Shown: positions 7,665 to 16,891 of the stretch, piece after piece
Layout of the letters: every line of letters starts with the position of its first letter
Numbering within the stretch: the stretch's first letter is position 1
Source of the DNA: Alicycliphilus sp. UBA6560
GTDB lineage: Bacteria; Pseudomonadota; Gammaproteobacteria; Burkholderiales; Burkholderiaceae_C
Assembly (NCBI GenBank): GCA_002434305.1
Contig: DJJU01000006.1
Coordinates: 1-64,000 of the forward strand
DNA: 64,000 nt
Direction of reading: 5' to 3'
The notes under the pieces: generated by a model
What the model saw: the letters and a program-made list of their open reading frames with translations, nothing else
Databases searched by the model: none
Told to the model about the DNA's origin: nothing
Made by a program: the position numbers and the translations under genes

Positions 7665-8696
7665 GTGCGCACCCTGGTCGCCGTGCTGGCGCCGGACGGC
7701 ACCACCCTTTTCGTCAACGCCGCGCTGGAAGACGCCCTGGGGCTGTCGCGCCGCGCGCTGCGCGGGGCCGACTTCTGCCCGCTGCTGGCCGACCCCGCGC
7801 CGCTGCGCCAGGCCCTGGCCGGCGTGCGCGCGCAGGATTTTGCCGCGCTGCACTTCACCGTCGAACTGCATGGCGCGCGCGGCCAGCTGCTGCCCGTGCA
7901 GGCCACAGCCAGCCTGCACGAGCCCACGGGCGGCGTGCTGCTGGAGCTGTGGCCGTTGTACGCCCAGGCCCGGCACGAGCGCGAGGAGCAGCTGCGCGCA
8001 CAGGGCGAGACGCACAAGGAGCTGATCCGCAACCTGGCGCACGAGATCCGCAACCCGCTGGGCGGCATCCGCGGCGCAGCCCAGCTGCTGGAGCTGGAGC
8101 TGCCCGCCCCCGCCCTGGCCGACTACACCCGCGTCATCATTCGCGAGGCCGACCGCCTGCAATCTCTGGTGGACCGTCTGCTGGAGCCACACCGCCATCC
8201 CCAGCACATGGCCGACGTGAACATTCACGAAGTCTGCGAGCACGTGCGCGACCTGGTGCTGGCCGAGCACCCGCGCGGCCTGGAGGTGGTGCGCGACTAC
8301 GATGCCTCCATCCCCGAGCTGCGCGGCGACCGCGACCAGCTGGTGCAGGTCGTGTTGAACATCGTGCGCAACGCCGCGCAGGCGCTGCAGGCGCGCATTG
8401 CGGCTGGCGACGCCCGCATCGAGCTGCGCACCCGCGTGGCGCGCCAGCTCACCCTGGGGCGCCAGCGCCACCGGCTGGCGCTGCTGCTGGACGTGGTGGA
8501 CAACGGGCCCGGCGTGCCGCCTCATCTGCAGGAACGCATCTTCGTGCCCCTGGTCACTGGCCGCGCCGAGGGCACGGGCCTGGGGCTGACGCTGGCCCAG
8601 GCCTTCGTGCAGCGCCACGGCGGCATCATCGAATGCGAAAGCCGGCCCGGCTGCACGCGCTTCGGCGTGGTGCTGCCGCTGGCCACTTCTTCATAA
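7665..8696 (+). CDS. ntrB: Nitrogen regulation sensor kinase NtrB (NR(II))
   Basis: Histidine kinase/phosphatase that, under PII control, sets the phosphorylation of NtrC. A PAS-like sensor region (LVAVLAPDGTTLFVNAALED) is followed by the phosphoacceptor motif NLAHEIRNPLGG (His near 126) and the HATPase domain with NIVRNAAQAL, VVDNGPGVP and GTGLGLTLAQ. The GTG at 7665 is the first standard start. The frame is open upstream, and a good ribosome-binding sequence (GGGCAGGG) precedes an ATC codon at 7593, so the true N-terminus may be about 24 residues longer. It ends 30 bases before ntrC. Confidence 0.9.
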   Translation: MRTLVAVLAPDGTTLFVNAALEDALGLSRRALRGADFCPLLADPAPLRQALAGVRAQDFAALHFTVELHGARGQLLPVQATASLHEPTGGVLLELWPLYAQARHEREEQLRAQGETHKELIRNLAHEIRNPLGGIRGAAQLLELELPAPALADYTRVIIREADRLQSLVDRLLEPHRHPQHMADVNIHEVCEHVRDLVLAEHPRGLEVVRDYDASIPELRGDRDQLVQVVLNIVRNAAQALQARIAAGDARIELRTRVARQLTLGRQRHRLALLLDVVDNGPGVPPHLQERIFVPLVTGRAEGTGLGLTLAQAFVQRHGGIIECESRPGCTRFGVVLPLATSS

Positions 8697-8726
8697 ACAC
8701 ACCTCCACACCTCCTCAAGAAAAGCC

Positions 8727-10139
<1,413 letters not shown>

Positions 10140-10140
10140 G

Positions 10141-10200
10141 CAAGCCGAAAAGGGCTCCAGCCCTTGTCTGGCAAGCGCTGGCAGCTATCAATAGATGAGC
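10141..10200 (+). repeat. Dispersed two-hairpin repeat, copy 2
   Basis: Full-length copy directly after the ntrC stop, with core CAAGCGCTGGCAGCTATCAA and an upstream complementary GCTCCAGCCCTTG arm. Confidence 0.75.
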
Positions 10201-10292
10201 TAAACGTATGCGCCTGGCTTACCGCTTGCGACAGCAGGCGTCCTACAACCCGCCGATCCGCCTGCTGACCCGACCGCCGCAACCCGGCTTTG

Positions 10293-10309
10293 ACAATGAA
10301 TTTCATTGT
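10293..10309. promoter_or_regulatory. Palindrome upstream of the DUF2383-type gene
   Basis: ACAATGAATTTCATTGT is an 8+1+8 perfect inverted repeat, flanked by further imperfect symmetry (TTG / CAA). It lies 22 bases before the start at 10332 and looks like a repressor operator; the regulator is unknown. Confidence 0.45.
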
Positions 10310-10331
10310 TCAACCAACCGGAGTCAAACAC

Positions 10332-11309
10332 ATGTCGGATTTCAAGGATGCCAACCGCGACCCCCTGACCAATGAGCCGGGTGCCCACCCCGTGGGGACC
10401 GGCGTGGGCGCCGCCGGAGGCGCCGTTGCCGGCGCTGCGGCGGGCTCGTTCGGTGGGCCCATCGGCGCGGCAGTGGGCGGCGTGGCCGGCGCCATCGTCG
10501 GCGGCCTGGCTGGCAAGGCTGCGGCCGAGTCGGTGAACCCCACGGCCGAGGACGCCTACTGGCGCGAAAGCTACGAACGCGAGCCCTACTACCAGGCTGG
10601 CCGCACCTATGACGAGTACCGCCCCGCCTATGAGCTGGGCTGGAGCTCGGCAGGCCGCTACGAAGGCGACTTCGCCGCCGTCGAACCCGAGCTGTCCCGT
10701 GACTGGGGCACGCGCCGCGGCACCAGCTCGCTGGAATGGGAGCACGCCCGCCCGGCCACACAGGCCGCCTGGGAGCGCGCCCGCCGCAACGTGGCCACCG
10801 GTGCCACCACCATGCCCATCACCGGCAACAACCCCAACACGCCCGTCACCGACACCGTGAGCAACGATGACGTGGTGGACGTGCTGGACGACCTGCTGGA
10901 GTGCAGCCGCGATGGTGAATATGGCTTTCGCACCTCCGCCGAGCGGGCCGACAGCCCTGAGCTCAAGCAGATCCTGCAGCGCCACGCCAGCGAGTGCGCC
11001 AGCGCCGCGGCCGAGCTGGAGCGCGAGATCCGTGCCCGCGGCGGCGAGCCGTCCTCGGGCGGCACGGTCAGCGGCGCGCTGCACCGCGGCTGGGTGTCGG
11101 TCAAGACGGCGCTCAGCACCAATGACGACAAGGCCGTGCTGAACGAGTGCGAGCGCGGCGAGGACGCCGCCGTGGCCCGCTACCGCAAGGCCCTGAAGGC
11201 CACGCTGCCGGCCGACGTGCGCGCGCTGGTGGAGCGCCAGGCCCAGGGCGTGCAGCGCAACCACGACGAGGTGAAGGCCCTGCGCGACCGTTATCAGGCT
11301 GCTTCGTAA
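10332..11309 (+). CDS. Glycine-zipper protein fused to a DUF2383 / PA2169-type four-helix domain
   Basis: A 325-residue protein with two parts. Residues about 18-62 are a glycine/alanine-rich hydrophobic stretch with repeated small-residue spacing (a glycine-zipper-like membrane segment). Residues about 178-322 match the PA2169/DUF2383 ferritin-like helical bundle (NDDVVDVLDDLLECSRDGEYGFR, then LKQILQRHASECASAAAELE). A charged Tyr/Arg/Glu-rich linker joins them. Stand-alone DUF2383 proteins of about 150 residues are common stress proteins of unknown function; a membrane-anchoring fusion is less usual. The start was chosen for its GGAG ribosome site nine bases upstream. A palindromic operator candidate precedes it and a terminator follows. 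Confidence 0.7.
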   Translation: MSDFKDANRDPLTNEPGAHPVGTGVGAAGGAVAGAAAGSFGGPIGAAVGGVAGAIVGGLAGKAAAESVNPTAEDAYWRESYEREPYYQAGRTYDEYRPAYELGWSSAGRYEGDFAAVEPELSRDWGTRRGTSSLEWEHARPATQAAWERARRNVATGATTMPITGNNPNTPVTDTVSNDDVVDVLDDLLECSRDGEYGFRTSAERADSPELKQILQRHASECASAAAELEREIRARGGEPSSGGTVSGALHRGWVSVKTALSTNDDKAVLNECERGEDAAVARYRKALKATLPADVRALVERQAQGVQRNHDEVKALRDRYQAAS

Positions 11310-11350
11310 GCGCCTGCTACAGCGCCAAAGCGCTGAAGCGCCCATGATAA

Positions 11351-11376
11351 AACCAGCCCCGACGGGGCTGGTTTTT
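11351..11376. terminator. Rho-independent terminator, probably bidirectional
   Basis: Stem AACCAGCCCC / GGGGCTGGTT with a three-base loop, A-run on the left and T-run on the right. It lies between the convergent DUF2383-type gene and xthA. Confidence 0.88.
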
Positions 11377-11401
11377 CTGCGCCTGGGGGGAGTTGAGGCC
11401 G

Positions 11402-12184
11402 TCAGCCGCCCAGCGTCGCCACCACCGGGGCATGGTCGCTGGGCTGCTTGTTCTTGCGCGGCGCGCGGTCCACGTGGCAGGCCGTCACCTGCGGGCGCAG
11501 GGCGTCGCTGACGAGGATGTGGTCGATGCGCAGGCCACGGTTCTTCTGAAAGCCCAGCATGCGGTAGTCCCACCAGGAAAAGGTCTTGTCCGGCTGCTCG
11601 AACAGGCGGAAGGCGTCCGTCAGGCCCAACTCCAGCAGCGCGCGGAAATGGGCGCGCTCTTCCTCCGTGTGGTGGATGGTGCCGGCCAGGCCCACCGGGT
11701 CGAAGGAGTCGCGGTCTTCCGGCGCGATGTTGAAGTCGCCCACCAGCGCCAAGCGGGGGTGCTGTGCCAGTTCGCCTTGCAGCCAGGCGCGCAGCGCGTC
11801 CAGCCAGCCCATCTTGTAGGTGAACTTGTCGCTGTCCGGCGCCTGCCCGTTCACGAAGTAGCCGTTGACCAGGCGCAGCGGCCCGCCGGGCAGGTCCAGC
11901 GTGGCGGCGATCACGCGCGCCTGCTCGTCGTCGTGCCCGGGGATGTTGCGCACCACGTCGCGCAGCGGCGCGCGGCTGACGATGGCCACGCCGTTGTATG
12001 TCCGCTGGCCGAAGCTGACGGCCTGGTAGCCCAGGGCGTTGAAGGCCTCGTGCGGGAATTTTTCGTCCACCAGCTTGAGCTCCTGCAGGGCGAGCGCATC
12101 CACGGGGTTGGCCTGCAGCCATTCCAGCACCTGGGGCAGGCGCACGGACAGGGAGTTGACGTTCCAGGTGGCGATTCTTTGCAT
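11402..12184 (-). CDS. xthA: Exodeoxyribonuclease III
   Basis: Mg-dependent AP endonuclease and 3'-5' exonuclease of base-excision repair (260 residues). Opening MQRIATWNVNSLSVRL, the catalytic glutamate in LALQELKL (Glu34), the DNase-I-like GDFNIAPEDRD motif and the C-terminal SDHAPV histidine motif are all present. It is last in a minus-strand run after thyA and folA, separated from folA by a dispersed repeat copy, so it may have its own promoter. Confidence 0.93.
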   Translation of the reverse strand: MQRIATWNVNSLSVRLPQVLEWLQANPVDALALQELKLVDEKFPHEAFNALGYQAVSFGQRTYNGVAIVSRAPLRDVVRNIPGHDDEQARVIAATLDLPGGPLRLVNGYFVNGQAPDSDKFTYKMGWLDALRAWLQGELAQHPRLALVGDFNIAPEDRDSFDPVGLAGTIHHTEEERAHFRALLELGLTDAFRLFEQPDKTFSWWDYRMLGFQKNRGLRIDHILVSDALRPQVTACHVDRAPRKNKQPSDHAPVVATLGG

Positions 12185-12185
12185 G

Positions 12186-12240
12186 TTTTTGGCCTCTAGC
12201 CCTTGCTGATCAAGCGCTGGCAGCTATCAAAAAAAGAGTG
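12186..12240 (+). repeat. Dispersed two-hairpin repeat, copy 3
   Basis: Fills nearly the whole gap between folA and xthA; core CAAGCGCTGGCAGCTATCAA, complementary arm TCTAGCCCTTG. Confidence 0.75.
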
Positions 12241-12242
12241 CT

Positions 12243-12740
12243 TCAGGTGCCGCGGCGCTGGTAGCGCACGAAGCTGAAAGGCAGGCCCTGGGCGCTGACG
12301 TGCCGGCTGCGAGCGGCCTCCAGCCAGTCGCTGCCCAGCGGCTGCACGAAGGTGTCGCCGCCAAAGTCGCGCTCGATCTCGGTGGCCTCCACCCGGCTGG
12401 CCAGGGGCAGCGCCAGGTCGAACAACTGGGCGCCGCCGATGACCCAGGCGGTGGGCGCGCCCTCGCGCCGGGCCATGTCCAGCGCCTCGTCCAGGCTGGC
12501 CGCGCGCCGCGCGCCGTCGGCTTGCCAGTCGCCCTGGCGCGTGACGACGATGTTGGCGCGCCCGGGCAGGGGACGAAAGCGCGGGGGCAGCGAGTCCCAG
12601 GTCTTGCGGCCCATGATGACCGGGCCGCCCTGGGTCAGCGCCTTGAAGTGCGCCAGGTCTTCGGGCAGGTGCCAGGGCATGGTGCCGCCCTGGCCGATGG
12701 CGCCGTTGGCGGCGCGGGCGTAGATGAGGGCGATTTCCAT
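12243..12740 (-). CDS. folA: Dihydrofolate reductase
   Basis: Reduces dihydrofolate to tetrahydrofolate with NADPH. At 165 residues it is a normal chromosomal enzyme. Motifs: ALIYARAANGAIGQGGTMPW, the acidic active-site residue in WHLPEDLAHFK, MGRKTWDSLP and AWVIGGAQLF. It starts four bases after the end of thyA; the pair forms the usual thymidylate-cycle operon, since ThyA generates the dihydrofolate this enzyme recycles. Confidence 0.96.
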   Translation of the reverse strand: MEIALIYARAANGAIGQGGTMPWHLPEDLAHFKALTQGGPVIMGRKTWDSLPPRFRPLPGRANIVVTRQGDWQADGARRAASLDEALDMARREGAPTAWVIGGAQLFDLALPLASRVEATEIERDFGGDTFVQPLGSDWLEAARSRHVSAQGLPFSFVRYQRRGT

Positions 12741-12744
12741 GGTG

Positions 12745-13557
12745 TCAGACGGCCACCGGCGCCCTGATGGCCGGGTGGTGTTCGTAGCCCAAGATCTCGA
12801 AGTCGTCGTACTCGTATTCGAAGACCGACGCCGGTCGGCGCTTGATGTGCAGCTGCGGGAACGGGTAGGGCGTGCGCGCCAGCTGGGTGCGCACCTGCTC
12901 GACGTGGTTGTCGTAGATGTGGCAGTCGCCGCCGGTCCAGATGAAGTCGCCCACCTCCAAATCGCACTGCTGCGCCACCATGTGCGTCAGCAGCGCGTAG
13001 CTGGCGATGTTGAAGGGCACGCCCAGGAAGATGTCGGCGCTGCGCTGGTACAGCTGGCACGACAGCCGCCCCTCGGCCACATAGAACTGGAACAGCGCGT
13101 GGCAGGGCATCAGGGCCATCTGGTCCAGCTCGGCCACGTTCCAGGCGCTGACGATGATGCGGCGCGAGTCGGGGTTGGCCTTGAGGGTGTCGATGACCTG
13201 GGCGATCTGGTCGATGTGGCCGCCGCCCGGCGTCGGCCAGCTGCGCCACTGCACGCCGTAGACGGGGCCCAGCTCGCCGTCCGCGCGCGCCCACTCGTCC
13301 CAGATGGTCACGCCGCGCTCCTGCAGCCAGCGCACGTTGCTGTCTCCGCGCAAAAACCACAGCAGCTCCAGCGCGATGCTCTTCCAGTGCACCTTCTTGG
13401 TGGTGACGAGCGGAAAGCCCTCGCGCAGGTCGAAACGCATCTGGTGGCCGAAGACGCTGCGCGTGCCGGTGCCGGTGCGGTCGCCCTTGGGACAACCGTG
13501 CTCGAACACGTGGCGCATGAAGTCTTCGTACTGGGTGCGGACGGGGGGGCTGGTCAT
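12745..13557 (-). CDS. thyA: Thymidylate synthase
   Basis: Converts dUMP to dTMP using methylene-tetrahydrofolate. The protein has 270 residues with the catalytic cysteine in ALMPCHALFQFYV (Cys152), the folate/dUMP motifs RRIIVSAWN and QRSADIFLGVPFNIASY, and the terminal PVAV typical of the family. It is co-directional with folA. A 17-base hairpin-forming palindrome lies 13 bases before the start codon. Confidence 0.97.
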   Translation of the reverse strand: MTSPPVRTQYEDFMRHVFEHGCPKGDRTGTGTRSVFGHQMRFDLREGFPLVTTKKVHWKSIALELLWFLRGDSNVRWLQERGVTIWDEWARADGELGPVYGVQWRSWPTPGGGHIDQIAQVIDTLKANPDSRRIIVSAWNVAELDQMALMPCHALFQFYVAEGRLSCQLYQRSADIFLGVPFNIASYALLTHMVAQQCDLEVGDFIWTGGDCHIYDNHVEQVRTQLARTPYPFPQLHIKRRPASVFEYEYDDFEILGYEHHPAIRAPVAV

Positions 13558-13569
13558 GGGGATGGGGCA

Positions 13570-13586
13570 GCGGGACGATGTCCCGC
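13570..13586. promoter_or_regulatory. Palindrome in the thyA leader
   Basis: GCGGGACGATGTCCCGC has perfect 7-base arms around GAT. It lies just upstream of the thyA start and could be an operator or an RNA hairpin affecting translation. Confidence 0.35.
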
Positions 13587-13592
13587 AGGAAT

Positions 13593-13650
13593 AATGGTCA
13601 AAAACGGCTCTAACCCTTGTTGGAAAAGCGCTAACAGCTATTCTTTCAAT
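13593..13650 (+). repeat. Dispersed two-hairpin repeat, copy 4 (overlaps a stop codon)
   Basis: Divergent copy with core AAAGCGCTAACAGCTATT and a terminal hairpin GCTATTCTTTCAATAGC. The last codons and the TAG stop of the flanking FAD oxidase gene lie in it. Confidence 0.7.
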
Positions 13651-15062
13651 AGCACGCAGCCCGGGTTCATGATGCCCTGCGGGTCCAGCGCCTGCTTGAT
13701 GGCCCGCATCATGCCCAGCGCCACGGGTGACTTGTAGCGCACCAGCGTCCCGGCCTTGAGCGCGCCCACGCCGTGCTCGGCGGAGAACGAGCCGCCGTGC
13801 GCCGCCACGGCGTCGTAGACCAGCGCGTTGACGCGCGGCTCCTGCTCGCGCAGAAAGGCGGCGGCGTCACCGCCCTCGGGCGCCTGCACGTTGTAGTGCA
13901 GGTTGCCGTCGCCCAGGTGGCCGAAGGTGACCAGGCGCGCGCCCGGCACCTCGCGCGCCAGCAGCGCATCGGTGTGCGCGACGAACTCAGGGATGCGCGA
14001 GGCGGCCACGGAGATGTCGTGCTTGATGTTCAGCCCCTCCTGCGCCTGGGCCAGGGGGATGCTCTCGCGCACGTGCCACAGCTCGCGTGCCTGGGCGATG
14101 CTTTCGGCCACCACGGCGTCCAGCACGCAGCCGTCCTCGAAGGCCAGCTCCATCAGGTGCTCAAAGCGCGCGCGGGCGTGCTCCTCCGACTCGCTGTCGC
14201 TGTTTTCCAGCAGCACGCACCAGGGCGCGCCCTCCAGGCCGGCGAACGGCACGCGCAGCTGCGGCATATGCCGCACCACCAGCGACAGGGCGAACTGCCC
14301 CATGGCCTCGAAGCCCGTCAACCCGGCGCCCAGGTGGCGGTGCGCCAGGCCCAGCAGCTGCACGGCGGCCTGCATGGACGGCACGGCTGCCCAGGCGGTG
14401 AGCCGCGCCACCGGCTGCGCGTGCAGCTTGAGCGTGGCGGCGGTGATGATGCCCAGCGTGCCTTCGCTGCCAACCAGCAGGTCGCGCAGGTCGTAGCCGG
14501 TGTTGTCTTTCCTCAGGCCCGACAGCCCGTCCCACACCTCGCCCTGGGGCGTGACCACCTCCAGGCCCAGGCACAGCTCGCGCGCATTGCCATAGCGCAG
14601 CACCTGCGTGCCGCCGGCGTTGGTGGCCAGGTTGCCGCCGATGGTGCAGCTGCCCTCGGCCGCCAGCGACAGCGGAAACAGCAGGCCCGCCTGGGCGGCG
14701 GCCTGCTGCACCGATTGCAGGACGCAGCCGGCCTCCACCGTCATGCTGAGGTTGTCCGCGTCGATGCCGCGCACCCGGTTCATGCGCGCCAGGCTCAGCA
14801 CCACCTGGGTGCCGCTGGCGTCCGGCGTGCTGCCCACCGACAGGCCGGTGTTGCCGCCCTGCGGGACGATCGATGTGCCGGCGGCGGCGCAGGCGCGCAC
14901 CACGGCAGCCACCTCGGCCGTGCTGGCCGGGCGCACCACGGCCAGCGCGCGGCCGCGCTGGCGCCGGCGCCAGTCCTGCTCATAGGCCGCCAGGTCGCCA
15001 TCGGTCAGCACGTGGGCGGCGCCGACGATCTGGCGCAGGGTGTCGAGCAGGGCAGCGGTCAT
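13638..15062 (-). CDS. FAD-linked 2-hydroxyacid oxidase/dehydrogenase (GlcD / D-LDH type)
   Basis: A 474-residue flavoprotein of the vanillyl-alcohol oxidase fold. The PCMH FAD domain carries RPASTAEVAAVV and PQGGNTGLSVG (about residues 45-85). The C-terminal half has LGDGNLHYNV, HGGSFSAEHGVG and the ending NPGCVLLKE. Members oxidise glycolate, D-lactate or D-2-hydroxyglutarate, with electrons passed to a quinone or ETF; no glcE/F partners are adjacent, so D-2-hydroxyglutarate or D-lactate dehydrogenase is more likely than glycolate oxidase. The start MTAALLDTLRQ fits family N-termini. The final VLLKE and stop derive from a dispersed repeat. Confidence 0.82.
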   Translation of the reverse strand: MTAALLDTLRQIVGAAHVLTDGDLAAYEQDWRRRQRGRALAVVRPASTAEVAAVVRACAAAGTSIVPQGGNTGLSVGSTPDASGTQVVLSLARMNRVRGIDADNLSMTVEAGCVLQSVQQAAAQAGLLFPLSLAAEGSCTIGGNLATNAGGTQVLRYGNARELCLGLEVVTPQGEVWDGLSGLRKDNTGYDLRDLLVGSEGTLGIITAATLKLHAQPVARLTAWAAVPSMQAAVQLLGLAHRHLGAGLTGFEAMGQFALSLVVRHMPQLRVPFAGLEGAPWCVLLENSDSESEEHARARFEHLMELAFEDGCVLDAVVAESIAQARELWHVRESIPLAQAQEGLNIKHDISVAASRIPEFVAHTDALLAREVPGARLVTFGHLGDGNLHYNVQAPEGGDAAAFLREQEPRVNALVYDAVAAHGGSFSAEHGVGALKAGTLVRYKSPVALGMMRAIKQALDPQGIMNPGCVLLKE

Positions 15063-15087
15063 GTCGTGGATTCCAGCAGAGAGGCCC

Positions 15088-15492
15088 TCAGGCGGCCAGG
15101 GCGGCGGCGCGCGCGGCGCGCTGGCGCAGCCGCACGTGCAGCGCGCAGGCAACGAAGAGCAGCAGGCACAGGCCCACCTCGGCCAGCGCCAGCCAGCGGC
15201 CGGGCGCGGCGTCGCTCCAGGCGCGCACCACGCCTTCGGTGAAGTACAGCCACACCAGCAGGCTGACCCAGCGGTAGGTGTACATGCGCCGCTTGAGCAG
15301 CCCGGCCAGCGGCAGGGCCAGCGGCAGGCACTTGAGCGCCAGCCACGAGCCGCCCGGGCGCAGCGGCGCCAGCCACAGCTCCCAGGCCAGGCTCAGCACG
15401 ATCAGGCCCAGCAGGCTGGCCACGGCCAGCCAGCGGGTGGCGGCCACGTCGGCGGCCGGCTGTGCGGGGGACAAAGGGGCGGACGCGGGCAT
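15088..15492 (-). CDS. DUF2069 membrane protein
   Basis: A 134-residue inner-membrane protein with about four hydrophobic segments and the conserved RRMYTYRWVSLLVWLYFTEG signature of the DUF2069 family. Function is unknown. It is 25 bases upstream of, and co-directional with, the FAD oxidase, and divergent from the YihY gene 21 bases away, so the two promoters must overlap. Confidence 0.75.
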   Translation of the reverse strand: MPASAPLSPAQPAADVAATRWLAVASLLGLIVLSLAWELWLAPLRPGGSWLALKCLPLALPLAGLLKRRMYTYRWVSLLVWLYFTEGVVRAWSDAAPGRWLALAEVGLCLLLFVACALHVRLRQRAARAAALAA

Positions 15493-15513
15493 GGGGCTGG
15501 CATCATATCGGCC

Positions 15514-16806
15514 ATGCCGTTGACCCTACAGTCCGCCGTGCAGCGCCTGGAGGCATGGCTGCTGCAACTGTCGCAATTTCCCTGGCGCACCACCGCGCAC
15601 ACTCTGCGCGAGCGCTACCGCGAGGATCGTCTGGGCTTGACGGCCAGTAGCCTGACCTTCACCACGCTGCTGGCGCTGGTGCCCTTCATGACGGTGGCGC
15701 TGGCGGTGTTCACCGCGTTCCCCATCTTCGGCACCATGCAGCGCGGGCTGGAGCGCTGGCTGATGGACAGCCTGATCCCCGCCACCATCTCGCGCCAGGT
15801 GCTGGACTACATCACCCAGTTCGCCGCCCAGGCCAGCCGGCTGGGGGCGGTGGGCTTTTCCATCCTCACGTTGACGGCGCTGGCGCTGGTTTTGACCATC
15901 GACCGCACGCTCAACAACATCTGGCGCGTGCGCCGCCTGCGCCCGCTGGGCCAGCGGGTGCTGATCTACTGGGCCGTGCTGACGCTGGGCCCGCTGGTGC
16001 TGGGTGGCAGCCTGGCGCTGACCAGCGCCGTGGCCTCGGCCGCCTCGCGCGGCCTGGGCGAGGCCCTGCCCGGCGGGGCGCGGTTGCTGTTCGACGGCAT
16101 CGAGTTCCTGGTGCTGACCAGCGGCATGGCGGCGCTCTACCACTATGTGCCCAACACGCACGTGCACTGGCGCCACGCCTGGGCCGGCGGGGTGTTCGTG
16201 GCGGCGGGCATCTCGCTGGCCAAGAACGTGCTGGTGCTGTACCTGGCCTCGGTGCCCACTTATTCGGTGCTGTACGGCACCTTTGCCACGCTGCCCATCC
16301 TGCTGCTGTGGATCTACGTGGCCTGGGTGGTGGTGCTGCTGGGCGCGGTGGTGGCCGCCTACCTGCCCAGCCTGCTGGCCGGCGTGGCGCGCCCCGTGGG
16401 CGGGCAGGGCTGGCTGTTCCAGTTGGCGGTGGAGGTGCTGCAGCAGCTGCACGCCGCGCGCCAGGAGCCGGACCACGGCCTGACGGCCGTGCAGCTGGCC
16501 TGGCGGCTGCGCGTGGACGTGCTGCACCTCGAACCCGTGCTGGACGCGCTCACCGCGCTGGACTGGGTGGCGCGCATCAGCGAGGCCGCGGCCAACGAGT
16601 CGGATGCGGTGGACGCGCGCTACGTGCTGCTGGCCCCGCCGGCCGAGACGGCCATGCAGCCGCTGGTGCAGCGCCTGCTGCTGGCACGCACCGAGCCGCT
16701 GGAGCGTTTTTGGCACCACACCGGCATGGAGATGCTGACCCTGGCCGATGTGCTGCAGCGCCCCGAGGCCATGCGCCCGCCGCCGTCCATGCTGCTCAAG
16801 CCATAG
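15514..16806 (+). CDS. YihY/UPF0761 family inner-membrane protein
   Basis: A 430-residue membrane protein once called RNase BN, a name now considered wrong for this family. About six transmembrane segments fill residues 45-290, with the family signature near DRLGLTASSLTFTTLLALVP, the TIDRTLNNIWRV motif and YHYVPNTHVHWRHAWAGG. A soluble C-terminal tail of about 140 residues resembles a winged-helix-like domain seen in betaproteobacterial members. The physiological role is unresolved. The start just downstream of the divergent DUF2069 gene was chosen over longer frames. Confidence 0.85.
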   Translation: MPLTLQSAVQRLEAWLLQLSQFPWRTTAHTLRERYREDRLGLTASSLTFTTLLALVPFMTVALAVFTAFPIFGTMQRGLERWLMDSLIPATISRQVLDYITQFAAQASRLGAVGFSILTLTALALVLTIDRTLNNIWRVRRLRPLGQRVLIYWAVLTLGPLVLGGSLALTSAVASAASRGLGEALPGGARLLFDGIEFLVLTSGMAALYHYVPNTHVHWRHAWAGGVFVAAGISLAKNVLVLYLASVPTYSVLYGTFATLPILLLWIYVAWVVVLLGAVVAAYLPSLLAGVARPVGGQGWLFQLAVEVLQQLHAARQEPDHGLTAVQLAWRLRVDVLHLEPVLDALTALDWVARISEAAANESDAVDARYVLLAPPAETAMQPLVQRLLLARTEPLERFWHHTGMEMLTLADVLQRPEAMRPPPSMLLKP

Positions 16807-16891
16807 CCCGTTTCGGGGGGCGTGTCGCCTGCGGCGCCCGGTCGGGATGGATCGCCTGGCCGTAGCCCATCGGCGCGGCCGTGCAAGGGCT

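Noticed and set aside
10200..12122. Minus-strand open frame of 640 codons
   Set aside because: Antisense to the DUF2383-type gene and out of frame with xthA; no recognisable domain.
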